DNA of 64,000 nucleotides, from assembly GCA_033584155.1 (NCBI GenBank), contig CP138355.1, forward strand, positions 4,863,501 through 4,927,500, written 5' to 3'. Each line of letters starts with the position of its first letter. Position 1 is the first letter of the stretch. Positions 25,733 through 33,839 of this stretch are shown here, in pieces. The notes under the pieces were generated by a model. The model was not told the origin of the DNA, made no database searches, and saw only the letters and a list, made by a program, of their open reading frames with translations. The position numbers and the translations under genes were made by a program. Source of the stretch: Candidatus Electrothrix scaldis. Lineage in GTDB: Bacteria > Desulfobacterota > Desulfobulbia > Desulfobulbales > Desulfobulbaceae.

Positions 25733-26730
25733 TATTCAAAATCCTCATGTTGAATGACATGCCCAGCAGGTAAATTATGACGAATCCTCCGACCAAATGA
25801 TTCAATAATATCCAGTTGACTTAAACGACTTTTATATCGGGTACGACAAAAACGGATCGTTCCTTCAGTTAATACCGTATCTTTCTCCAACTCCCTTGCA
25901 GCGACAGCCGCCATTTTCATAGGGCCATACTGCGAGTAAGATCTTTCCCCCTCATTTAAAGCAAGTGAACCAGTCCCTTGCAGACGATCCAGCACCTTTA
26001 TCTTTGAGGCAAGCATATTCAACATATCAACAGATATTGCAGCTGAAGAATCACAACGTTCAACACCATAGGCGGTGCTAACGTGTTTTTCCACATAGTT
26101 CATTCCGTTTGCTGCGACGAGTAAAGTTATTAACTCGTTATTAGGCTCGTTCCAACCTGTGTGATCGGCATAACCAAAGTTCTTATCATTATACAGAGCC
26201 TGAATTTTTCTTATCTTTGCCAGGTTCACATTTTCATACCTGGTGGGGTAATTTTGAAATCCGAACATCAAAATTGTTTCCCTGCTGCTAAACACCTGCA
26301 CCGCCGCATCTACTTCCTGAAGTGTGCATCCTCCAACTCCAATGGCTACTTTTGTCTTAGGATCGGTATGGTCAATCAACTCCTTTTGTAAATTCGGTAC
26401 ATTCAAGCAAACTGAGTGGAGTTCAACAACTTCTGGTTGGAACTGTGCAGCAAATCGAATAGCTGATGAGTCGTTAAGAAGGAGCATCAACTCTTTGCCA
26501 TGAAAACGAATAAGTCCAATAAGTTTTTTCCATTGTTCCTCACTAAATATCCAGGGAAGAAGCGTTGTGTAAGCCTCATGGTGAGTATCCATATACTCAT
26601 TTAAGTCAAGGGTAATATGCAATTTAATAATATGAGCAGAAGAATCAGTGCATATTTTTTCTACTAACTGCTGCATGAAATCATAATCTCCCTCATGGTG
26701 CCATGCCGTTTCTGCAATCAATTTAATCAT
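25732..26730 (-). CDS. Second, divergent NeuB-like nonulosonic acid synthase
   Basis: A 332-residue protein of the N-acetylneuraminate synthase family, distinct from LegI 1.7 kb away. It keeps the active-site residues: LIAETAWHHEGDYDFMQQLV with the catalytic Glu, HIIKLHITLDLNEYM with the Lys, FGYADHTGWNEP with one metal-binding His, and NYVEKHVSTAYGVERCDS with the second. A C-terminal SAF (antifreeze-like) domain follows from about residue 270 (MAAVAARELEKDTVLTEGTI). It condenses phosphoenolpyruvate with an N-acyl hexosamine. Start and stop overlap those of its neighbours (ATGA, TAATG). Two NeuB paralogs in one operon is unusual. Confidence 0.82.
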   Translation of the reverse strand: MIKLIAETAWHHEGDYDFMQQLVEKICTDSSAHIIKLHITLDLNEYMDTHHEAYTTLLPWIFSEEQWKKLIGLIRFHGKELMLLLNDSSAIRFAAQFQPEVVELHSVCLNVPNLQKELIDHTDPKTKVAIGVGGCTLQEVDAAVQVFSSRETILMFGFQNYPTRYENVNLAKIRKIQALYNDKNFGYADHTGWNEPNNELITLLVAANGMNYVEKHVSTAYGVERCDSSAAISVDMLNMLASKIKVLDRLQGTGSLALNEGERSYSQYGPMKMAAVAARELEKDTVLTEGTIRFCRTRYKSRLSQLDIIESFGRRIRHNLPAGHVIQHEDFE

Positions 26731-27782
26731 TCTTCTCCTACCCCGACATTCTTTTTATTTACCAACTTATAATCTCGTAAACTTCCTATATCCACCCATT
26801 CTTCTCTAACAGGAAAAATAATTACTCGCTTGTCTCGCTTCCTCAGTAATTTAAATAAATCTGGGAGATCAAAAAAAACGTCATCAGGAACAAACTTGAG
26901 ACACTCAGAATTAACAACATAAATCCCACTATTTACAAAATAAGAATGGGCTGGTTTTTCCACCAAATCAACAAACTTTTCACCATCAGTTTGCACCACT
27001 CCATAAGGCACCCTAATACTGTAATCGCGTACAGCCATAGTCGCCACTCCCCTTTGATCGTCGTGAAAATCAAGGAGCTGCCTAAAATTCAAAGTGGTAA
27101 GCAGGTCGCCGTTCATGACAATAATTCTTTCAGATATATTCGATGCAGGGAGTAGGCTCAGTGCCCCACCGGTACCTAGCGGTTTTTCCTCTTCAATATA
27201 AGTAATGTCAACTCCCCTGCTCTTGCCGTCCCCAAAATAATCTTTTATTATCTCAGATCGATAATTGACAGAGAGACAAAAACGTCGAAACCCCTGTTCG
27301 GCAAGCCGACTCATGATATGTTCAAGCATAGGAGTGCCATTCACCTGCAACATAGGCTTAGGCACCGACTCTGTCAACGGCCTTAGCCTCATGCCAAGTC
27401 CACCGGCCATGATCACCACTGTCGTTTCTTCCACATCCCGCCACAGCAAACGAGTTTCTGTTTCAAGGCCGACAACACGAAATGACTGATCAACGACAGG
27501 TACGCAATGAATGGAGTTATTGCGCATCAAAGACATTGCAACGTCACGTCCTGCACCAGCTTCAAGTGTTATGGGGGAAGTATTCATCGCATTGACAACC
27601 GGTGTTTCAAGAATCACTCCGCGCAAAATAGCTCGACGAATATCTCCATCTGTAACTGTTCCAAGAAGCGTATTGCTTTCATCAACAACAAGCAAAATCT
27701 GCAGCGCTGATTCATCAAGCACCTTAATAGCGTCAAGCAAGGAGAGCTTGGTATCTACCAGCACTTCCTGTAATTGATTCAT
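26727..27782 (-). CDS. ptmE: CBS-domain sugar-1-phosphate nucleotidyltransferase (PtmE-like)
   Basis: A 351-residue protein. Two CBS repeats occupy about residues 1-115 (LLGTVTDGDIRRAILRG and IHCVPVVDQSFRVVGLE). A nucleotidyltransferase domain follows, starting VVIMAGGLGMRLRPLTESVP with the GGxGxRLxPLT signature and continuing with GTPMLEHIM. IIVMNGDLLTTLNFRQLLDF contains the metal-binding Asp. This architecture is that of PtmE/GlmE, which charges glucosamine-1-phosphate with GMP as the GDP-linked entry to legionaminic acid in Campylobacter. It overlaps both neighbours by 4 bases. The guanylyl specificity is inherited from the family, not shown here. Confidence 0.85.
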   Translation of the reverse strand: MNQLQEVLVDTKLSLLDAIKVLDESALQILLVVDESNTLLGTVTDGDIRRAILRGVILETPVVNAMNTSPITLEAGAGRDVAMSLMRNNSIHCVPVVDQSFRVVGLETETRLLWRDVEETTVVIMAGGLGMRLRPLTESVPKPMLQVNGTPMLEHIMSRLAEQGFRRFCLSVNYRSEIIKDYFGDGKSRGVDITYIEEEKPLGTGGALSLLPASNISERIIVMNGDLLTTLNFRQLLDFHDDQRGVATMAVRDYSIRVPYGVVQTDGEKFVDLVEKPAHSYFVNSGIYVVNSECLKFVPDDVFFDLPDLFKLLRKRDKRVIIFPVREEWVDIGSLRDYKLVNKKNVGVGEE

Positions 27783-28408
27783 TTTATAATCCTTTGAGCC
27801 GGAACCCCAACAACGACTTCGTCATGAGAAATACTTTCAAGAACAAGCGAGCCTGCTCCCACAATACTTTTCATCCCCACGTTAACGCCCTGAATAATAG
27901 TACTGCCAGCACCAACAAATACTTGCTTACCAAGCGTTACATGCCCGCAAAGTGTTGCTCCAACCGCTACATGAGTATGCGCGCCTATAAAACAATCATG
28001 ATCGATGCCAGCGCGAGTGTTAACAAGCACATTGTGTTCGCAGCAAACACCCGGTTGCAGGACAGCCCCGGCCATGACCTGACATCCTTCTCCAAGTTGC
28101 AGACCGCGAGCAACAGTCGCTGAAGGATGCACCAGCGAGACAAACCGATATCCCCTTTGCCTAAATTTGTTAAAAACTTTTGTTCGCAACTTCTGATCTC
28201 CTGTACTCCCAACCCCATTGGCAATAAGGACATGTTCAGAATGATAAGTAAATACGGCATCATCATTGCCAAGATATTCTATTGCAGCATACAGAGACGA
28301 TTGCATAGGGGCCACATATCCCAAAACGCTGTATGACAGACTGCTCAGGATATCATAAATCACCTTAGCGTGTCCCCCGCCTCCGGCAATAATAACAGGC
28401 TGCTTCAC
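27779..28408 (-). CDS. neuD: NeuD/PglD-family sugar N/O-acetyltransferase
   Basis: A 209-residue protein with the family's N-terminal Rossmann-like loop PVIIAGGGGHAKVIYDIL and a C-terminal left-handed beta-helix. The helix carries FVSLVHPSATVARGLQLGEG, VLVNTRAGIDHDCFIGAHTH (active-site His in the IDHDC element) and VFVGAGSTIIQGVNVG. Members acetylate the amino group of UDP-sugar intermediates or the hydroxyl groups of sialic-type acids. It sits between legI and ptmE with ATGA overlaps on both sides. In legionaminic acid pathways this is the position of the N-acetyltransferase LegH; the choice of amine or hydroxyl remains open. Confidence 0.88.
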   Translation of the reverse strand: MKQPVIIAGGGGHAKVIYDILSSLSYSVLGYVAPMQSSLYAAIEYLGNDDAVFTYHSEHVLIANGVGSTGDQKLRTKVFNKFRQRGYRFVSLVHPSATVARGLQLGEGCQVMAGAVLQPGVCCEHNVLVNTRAGIDHDCFIGAHTHVAVGATLCGHVTLGKQVFVGAGSTIIQGVNVGMKSIVGAGSLVLESISHDEVVVGVPAQRIIK

Positions 28409-29502
28409 ATCGAGACGACCTCATCCTTATCGTAATTTCGAGTTGCTTTTTGACCGAGGACATCCCAATAACGAAAAGGGCTCAAGCCGGTACCGGGGCG
28501 TTTGAGCGTGAGATTCTCTTCAGTAAAAATATCACCTTGCCGAATATTCCGAGTTGCGACAATACTTTTTCGTGCAACTGTTCGGTTACCAAATTCCGCA
28601 GGTCTTGGTCCCTTAACTCCATCTCCCATTATTTGTTCAACCGACCGGAGGGCGTTCACCATTGTTTTAAGCTCATTCGGGTCCAGCGAGGCCTTATGAT
28701 CAGGCCCATCAAGAGATTTATCAAGTGTAAAATGCTTTTCAATGATGCAGGCACCAAGCGTAGTTGCGGCAATAGGTACAGTAATTCCTTCGCTATGATC
28801 AGAGTAACCGACTTGCAGGCCAAAAGATCTGGACATCGTTTCCATCGCCTTGAGATTAATATTCTCTGGAGGAGCAGGGTATTCCGTAGTGCAATGAAGA
28901 AGAATAACTTTTTTTTGTAAAATATGCTGTCCTTCACGCGAATAATACGCTTCCTGAAATGCTGAAATCGACGGTGTTACATGGGCGTTCTCCTGAATAA
29001 AGCCGAACGCTAGGACTCCCAAGGCCATTTCTATCTCCCCCAATGTTGCCATACCCGTTGACAAAATCAGGGCACGTCCAGTTCGGGCGTGGGCAAGCAA
29101 AAAAGGGGCATTGGTGATCTCGCCAGATGGTATTTTGAGTACAGTCAGACCAATATCCTGAACAAGAAAATCAAGGCTATCAAAATCAAAGGCTGTAGAC
29201 ATGAAGTCAATCCCCACCTCACGACAACGCTCAACAAGACGAAAATGAGTTTCACGGGAGAGTTCAAGCTTACGTAACATGACCAGCTGCGATTCATTCT
29301 TTCCGGTTGTCTCTTTTTGGTACTGAGCTTTTTCCGCTAGAGCTGTTACCAGATTATCTGCTTTGAAAGTCTGAAACTTTACGGCATCAGCACCCGCCTC
29401 TAGTGCCGCATCAATTAACTGTAAAGCCAGCTCAGGGGAGCCATTATGATTGACTCCGGCCTCTGCAATAATATAGGGGCATTTTCTATCGAACACCTGC
29501 AA
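28405..29502 (-). CDS. legI: N,N'-diacetyllegionaminate synthase (NeuB family)
   Basis: A 365-residue NeuB-type synthase that condenses phosphoenolpyruvate with 2,4-diacetamido-2,4,6-trideoxymannose. The N-terminal barrel has YIIAEAGVNHNGSPELALQL with the catalytic Glu, then DAVKFQTFKADNLVT. LQVGYSDHSEGITVPIAATT and CIIEKHFTLDKSLDGPDHKA carry the two metal-binding His residues. TVARKSIVATRNIRQGDIFT starts the C-terminal SAF domain. The length is normal. It directly follows legG and overlaps neuD by 4 bases, placing it in a translationally coupled pathway operon. Confidence 0.93.
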   Translation of the reverse strand: MQVFDRKCPYIIAEAGVNHNGSPELALQLIDAALEAGADAVKFQTFKADNLVTALAEKAQYQKETTGKNESQLVMLRKLELSRETHFRLVERCREVGIDFMSTAFDFDSLDFLVQDIGLTVLKIPSGEITNAPFLLAHARTGRALILSTGMATLGEIEMALGVLAFGFIQENAHVTPSISAFQEAYYSREGQHILQKKVILLHCTTEYPAPPENINLKAMETMSRSFGLQVGYSDHSEGITVPIAATTLGACIIEKHFTLDKSLDGPDHKASLDPNELKTMVNALRSVEQIMGDGVKGPRPAEFGNRTVARKSIVATRNIRQGDIFTEENLTLKRPGTGLSPFRYWDVLGQKATRNYDKDEVVSM

Positions 29503-30657
29503 TTAAGCTACTCCTGTCATAAAAAAATGTTTCTGCAATAGCATTTCAGGCTCTTCAAGTGACGAGAGAACCCGGGCGATACGCTCCGATGCGTTACCGT
29601 CTCCGTAGGGGTTCGTTGTACCTGAAAAATCCTCACGTAATGCGCGTCGTATAGCCTGAATAATTTTCTTTTTTTCGGCAGAGCAATTGATTACTGATGT
29701 GGCCTGTAATCTTCCCTTCTGACGGTCCCCAATATTGACCGTTGCAACCCCAAACGATGGAACCTCATAAATTCCGCTGGATGAATTACCAACAACAGCA
29801 TCAACATGCTTCAAGGCACTTAAATAATTTGCACCGAGCTCGTTATAAGCCTTTGCATTGCTATGTGACTCCACAAAGCTGTTCAGCATTTCATTCAAAA
29901 CTCTCCCCTCAGTATCGGCATTTGGTCGGGTAAAAATCAGACCGTAGTTGTCACCCAATTCATCCAAGGCCTCAAGAAGTTCAAAAAAATCTTTTTCTGA
30001 CGAACGGTTTCCCAATGTGACAGGATGAAAAGTCAGTAAGAGGTTCTTCCTTTTTGGAACAAAGTCTATAATAGCAAAAAAATCTTTTCTCTCAAGAATA
30101 GTTGCCTTATGAATAGCATCCAGTCCAGTCGAACCAACCACATAAATATTTTCAGGATTCTCACCCAGTTGAGCTACTCGTTGACCAGAAATTTTATTAC
30201 TTACAAAATGCAGATGTGACATCTTGGTGATTGAGTGCCTGAAGGCTTCGTCAAAGGCACCTTCCGTAGTGTCGCCACCAAAAAGATGGGCCACAGGAAT
30301 GCGGGCAATCAGGGCGGCCTGAGCTGCTGCAAAAATCTCAAAACGATCACCTAATAACAAAATGATATCTGGCTGTAACTGTTCAAAGGCATCAGCAAAT
30401 CCAATAATAGCCAAGCCCAGTGACTTACTGGTCGCCTGTGGAGAATCACCAGAGAGGAGCATTTCAACTCGTTTACTGACCGGAAACCCATCATCGGCAA
30501 AACGATTAACCGTCATTCCGTATTCCCCCGCAAGATGCATGCCGGTGACAACGGTTTGTAATTCCAACTCAGATGCTTTTTGAATCTCCCGCATAGGCCA
30601 GAAAAGCAATCCATAATCTGCTCGACCACTTGAAACAACACAAACACGTCTTCTCAT
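29503..30657 (-). CDS. legG: UDP-sugar 2-epimerase, hydrolysing (LegG/NeuC family)
   Basis: A 384-residue enzyme that inverts C2 and removes UDP from UDP-2,4-diacetamido-trideoxyglucose, yielding the mannose-configured substrate of LegI. The sequence begins RVCVVSSGRADYGLLFWPM, the NeuC-type opening, with QPDIILLLGDRFEIFAAAQA and IPVAHLFGGDTTEGAFDEAF. VVGNSSSGIYEVPSFGVATV closes the UDP pocket. The start at 30657 is chosen because its ATG overlaps the stop of legC (ATGA) and gives the family length; an open frame runs 19 codons further upstream. It lies between legC and legI. Confidence 0.93.
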   Translation of the reverse strand: MRRRVCVVSSGRADYGLLFWPMREIQKASELELQTVVTGMHLAGEYGMTVNRFADDGFPVSKRVEMLLSGDSPQATSKSLGLAIIGFADAFEQLQPDIILLLGDRFEIFAAAQAALIARIPVAHLFGGDTTEGAFDEAFRHSITKMSHLHFVSNKISGQRVAQLGENPENIYVVGSTGLDAIHKATILERKDFFAIIDFVPKRKNLLLTFHPVTLGNRSSEKDFFELLEALDELGDNYGLIFTRPNADTEGRVLNEMLNSFVESHSNAKAYNELGANYLSALKHVDAVVGNSSSGIYEVPSFGVATVNIGDRQKGRLQATSVINCSAEKKKIIQAIRRALREDFSGTTNPYGDGNASERIARVLSSLEEPEMLLQKHFFMTGVA

Positions 30658-31811
30658 GCCATGCGCTCCGGCAATACACTGCTCGGAATATTCACAACCC
30701 GTTCTCTGAGCCATTCTGCATGGTCAAGCGGACCTTTTCGGCATTGAGCAAACAGAGGTAAACGAGACATGAGTTCCCATATAGGGCGGGTCATCACTCC
30801 TTGCTCATTGCTTTCACGCAGCAATACATCACGTTGCTTGCGATCTTCACAAATGACTGCGTTCAACCAATAATTGGAGCGACAATTCGGTGGCTCAGTA
30901 ACAAACTGCAATGAAGTATCTTTAAAGTATTCCTGATAACGCTCAGCAAGAGCACGCTTTGCACAAATAAAGCTATCAAGCATTTCCAACTGAGCACACC
31001 CCAACGCTGCATTAATATTAGACATTCGATAATTATAGCCAATCTCATCATGTACATACTCGTAGGCATGAGAAACTTTAGCCGTAGTTGTCAGATGCTT
31101 AGCGCGAAGTCCTACTTCCTCGTTGGAAAGAATCATTCCTCCACCACCGGTGGTTATAATTTTATTACCGTTAAAACTAAAAATTCCAAGCAGGCCAAAG
31201 GTGCCCGTGTGACGATTTTTATACAAACTCCCTAGGGATTCGGCAGCATCTTCAACTAAAGCCAAATTCCATCTTGCGCAAACTGTTATCAGTCCATCAA
31301 GATCAACAGGATGTCCAAAAGTATGCATAGGAACGCAGGCACTAATTACTCTGCTATCTACTTTGGTCCTACTCACTCCATCTTGACAAATTTCCGCATG
31401 CTCATTCAACCACGCTTCCAAGGCTCCTGCCGATAAACCCATTGTCTGTCGATCAACATCCACAAAGACAGGCTCTGCTCCAATATAAGCAATAGCATTA
31501 CAGGTAGCGACAAAAGTCAAAGGCTGCGTGATAACCAAATCTCCTGCCTGAACACCGGCTATGAGCAAAGCCATATGCAGGGCAGCAGTACCGTTAACCG
31601 TAGCAGTTGCCTTAGGACTGCCTGTATAGACGGCAATATCTCGCTCAAAACGCTCTACATACGCCCCCACACTTGAGACAAAGGTCGATGAAATTGTCTC
31701 TGCAACATACTGCTGTTCATGCCCGGAAAACACCGGCGCATGTAACGGTATGAAATCGTTAGTTCGATATTGATCACGTACAAACTGTACCAGCCTGGAG
31801 CTATTAGACAT
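30654..31811 (-). CDS. legC: PLP-dependent sugar aminotransferase (LegC type)
   Basis: A 385-residue DegT/DnrJ/EryC1 aminotransferase that places an amino group at C4 of the 4-keto-6-deoxy sugar made by LegB. The opening IPLHAPVFSGHEQQYVAETI is typical of the LegC subgroup. TATVNGTAALHMALLIAGVQ and VEDAAESLGSLYK contain the PLP-contacting residues, and FSFNGNKIITTGGGGMILSN has the catalytic Lys in GNK. A structural segment, GYNYRMSNINAALGCAQLEM, follows. It overlaps legB by 8 bases and legG by 4. Order and sequence both fit step two of the legionaminic acid pathway. Confidence 0.93.
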   Translation of the reverse strand: MSNSSRLVQFVRDQYRTNDFIPLHAPVFSGHEQQYVAETISSTFVSSVGAYVERFERDIAVYTGSPKATATVNGTAALHMALLIAGVQAGDLVITQPLTFVATCNAIAYIGAEPVFVDVDRQTMGLSAGALEAWLNEHAEICQDGVSRTKVDSRVISACVPMHTFGHPVDLDGLITVCARWNLALVEDAAESLGSLYKNRHTGTFGLLGIFSFNGNKIITTGGGGMILSNEEVGLRAKHLTTTAKVSHAYEYVHDEIGYNYRMSNINAALGCAQLEMLDSFICAKRALAERYQEYFKDTSLQFVTEPPNCRSNYWLNAVICEDRKQRDVLLRESNEQGVMTRPIWELMSRLPLFAQCRKGPLDHAEWLRERVVNIPSSVLPERMA

Positions 31812-32793
31812 TATAGATATCAGCTTTATATCGAGATAAATTTTCTGGTTGAATCATCCATTCAATGGTAGCTTGGAGTCCTTCTTTGATGCTGTACTTC
31901 GGCTCAAATCCTGTCAGATTGCGAATTTTCGTATTATCACACCACAAACGCATTACTTCAGACTTATCTGGCCTGACACGTTGTTCATCAACAATGAATT
32001 CAACATCACTGTTCATACACTCTTTAATGAGATTGAGCGTATCCCCCACTGAAATTTCAAAATTAGAACCTATGTTCACTGTCTGCCCTATAGCCTCATC
32101 ACATCGAGCAAGGGCCAAAAAGCCACGGCAGGTGTCAAGTACATAGTTAAAGTCACGGGTGGGGCTAACATCACCCAATTTGATTCGTTTCTTTCCACTT
32201 GCTATCTGAGTTATTATGGTAGGAATCACAGCCCTAGCTGATTGCCGTGGCCCGTAGGTATTGAATGGCCTCGCAATCGTGACCGGCAGGTCAAAAGCGT
32301 TGTAGAAACTCATTGCCATCGCATCAGCTGCAATCTTGGTCGCACTATACGGAGACTGGGGCTGAAGAGGATGTTTCTCATCGATCGGAACATATTGAGC
32401 CGTACCGTACACTTCACTGGTAGAGGTATGAATAATCCGTTTGACCCCATTTTCCCTTGCTCCCTGACAAATATTCAAGGTGCCCTTGATATTTGTATCA
32501 ACATAACTGTCAGGAGCAACATAAGAATAAGGAATGGCAATCAAGGCGGCAAGGTGAAAAATAATATCAATATCTTGGGTGATATATTTGCAGTAATGGG
32601 GATCTCGTATGTCACCACTGAGCACCTCAATCTGGTTCTGACAGTCAATATCTTCGAGCCATCCCCAATTATTGAAAGAATTATACTGAGACAACGACTT
32701 TACTGTATAGCCTTTCTGTACAAGCAGCTCTGTCAGGTGTGAGCCAATGAACCCATCGGCACCAGTGATTAATACTTTTTCATTGTTTACCAT
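31804..32793 (-). CDS. legB: NDP-sugar 4,6-dehydratase (LegB type)
   Basis: A 329-residue extended SDR that removes water from an NDP-N-acetylglucosamine to give the 4-keto-6-deoxy sugar, the first committed step of legionaminic acid synthesis. It has KVLITGADGFIGSHLTELLV (TGxxGFIG), the active-site Thr/Ser strand IIHTSTSEVYGTAQYVPIDE and PYSATKIAADAMAMSF with the Tyr-x-x-x-Lys pair. ARPFNTYGPRQSARAVIPTI is the usual closing motif. The start was set at the ATG at 32793, before the first beta strand; an in-frame start at 32835 would add 14 residues and run into a structured leader. This is the first gene of the operon. Confidence 0.9.
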   Translation of the reverse strand: MVNNEKVLITGADGFIGSHLTELLVQKGYTVKSLSQYNSFNNWGWLEDIDCQNQIEVLSGDIRDPHYCKYITQDIDIIFHLAALIAIPYSYVAPDSYVDTNIKGTLNICQGARENGVKRIIHTSTSEVYGTAQYVPIDEKHPLQPQSPYSATKIAADAMAMSFYNAFDLPVTIARPFNTYGPRQSARAVIPTIITQIASGKKRIKLGDVSPTRDFNYVLDTCRGFLALARCDEAIGQTVNIGSNFEISVGDTLNLIKECMNSDVEFIVDEQRVRPDKSEVMRLWCDNTKIRNLTGFEPKYSIKEGLQATIEWMIQPENLSRYKADIYNV

Positions 32794-32826
32794 AAGCACC
32801 ACCAGTATAAGTAGGTCACCTTGAAT

Positions 32827-32895
32827 AATCGACACTTCTTATTGCGCAATCTACCTACAGGCCAGCTTGGGAGCCAAACTGGAGTGTCGATTATA
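32827..32895 (-). promoter_or_regulatory. Structured leader / promoter dyad in front of legB
   Basis: The 233-base gap before legB holds a nested set of inverted repeats. The outer arms are ATCGACACT (32828-32836) and AGTGTCGAT (32883-32891), perfectly complementary over 9 bases. Inside them CCAGCTTGG-GAG-CCAAACTGG (32862-32882) forms a hairpin with one mismatch, and ATTGCGCAAT (32841-32850) is a perfect palindrome. On the minus strand a TATAAT (32890-32895) overlaps the upstream outer arm, so this could be a -10 box with an operator dyad, or the 5' part of a folded leader RNA. No good -35 element was found. The rest of the gap (to 33068) is AT-rich without further features. Confidence 0.5.
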
Positions 32896-33068
32896 TATCG
32901 TTGAGTACTTATCTCTTACATTAACTTCAAGGTTACTATAAATAATATTCTAATTACTCGTCTTACAATAAATTCTAACATAATCATCAGCCATTACTCA
33001 TCCTAATCCGTCCCCCTAAAGAAGGGAAAAAATAAGAACCAAACTCAGATCATATTAGCATCAATGAT

Positions 33069-33839
33069 TTACGATATATCCAAATCGTAATTACATTTAC
33101 CACTCAACGATTCGGTAACACCAGCAATTACACGTAAACCATCCCAAGAAATATGCCCATCATTTAAGAACTTCCTATATTTTTTTGAAGCTGGATAAAT
33201 TTTCATTTCGTTAACTGAAGAGTAATTGCTCACTTCAATATGTAATTTTTCAACAACCTGCTTGATTACGTGCATAGGATTAGAGCAAAGTTCTTCATAT
33301 TTCACCAAAGAAAAAGAGTCACTAAAATTATTTTCCAAAAAATCAAACATAAAACTGTAAGATTTTACCCATAACTCACTCCAGAATCTAATTTCTTCTT
33401 GCGGTCTTCGCTTGTTCGGTGAAAATTTTGAATAATTATCCCCTAGGGTTCCAATCACATCGTAGGGATGGCGTATAACAATTACCACTTTTGCCTTTGG
33501 GAACCTTTCCAGCCAAGCGGGTAGCGTAATCGTTCCACGAGGGTCTTTAAAACCCCAAACTTTTCCCTTATACCCAAAACCAATAAGGTTCTCTAATAAT
33601 TCTTGCTTGCAAATTAACAAAGACTGTTGCTTTATCCTTCCAACACTTATTCCGGTTAAATCGTACCATTTACTCCAAATTTTATCATTTAGCTGTTGGA
33701 TATAATTCCACTCAAAAGTCTTTGATTGCCCCACCTGAAACACTCCCACATCATATAGTAACTCTGCAAACAAACGTGTTCCTGAATGAGAAAAACCAAC
33801 AATAATAACAGGTTGATCAAACTTTAATTCATTACCCAT
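33069..33839 (-). CDS. Sulfotransferase-family protein
   Basis: A 256-residue protein starting PVIIVGFSHSGTRLFAELLY, with the PAPS-loop form GxSHSGTRLF common to bacterial sulfotransferases. Then come WGFKDPRGTITLPAWLERFP, where KDPR is a conserved active-site element of this subgroup, and VVIVIRHPYDVIGTLG, the 3'-phosphate binding R-x-P-x-D signature. KYEELCSNPMHVIKQVV matches the YEDL-like helix after it. The start overlaps the end of the preceding GT2 gene by 16 bases, so the two are coupled. The AT-rich composition matches the neighbouring genes. Confidence 0.85.
   Translation of the reverse strand: MGNELKFDQPVIIVGFSHSGTRLFAELLYDVGVFQVGQSKTFEWNYIQQLNDKIWSKWYDLTGISVGRIKQQSLLICKQELLENLIGFGYKGKVWGFKDPRGTITLPAWLERFPKAKVVIVIRHPYDVIGTLGDNYSKFSPNKRRPQEEIRFWSELWVKSYSFMFDFLENNFSDSFSLVKYEELCSNPMHVIKQVVEKLHIEVSNYSSVNEMKIYPASKKYRKFLNDGHISWDGLRVIAGVTESLSGKCNYDLDIS

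Noticed and set aside
32794-32835. Longer legB start at 32835
   Set aside because: It adds 14 hydrophobic residues not typical of LegB and begins inside the structured leader; the ATG at 32793 directly precedes the first beta strand.
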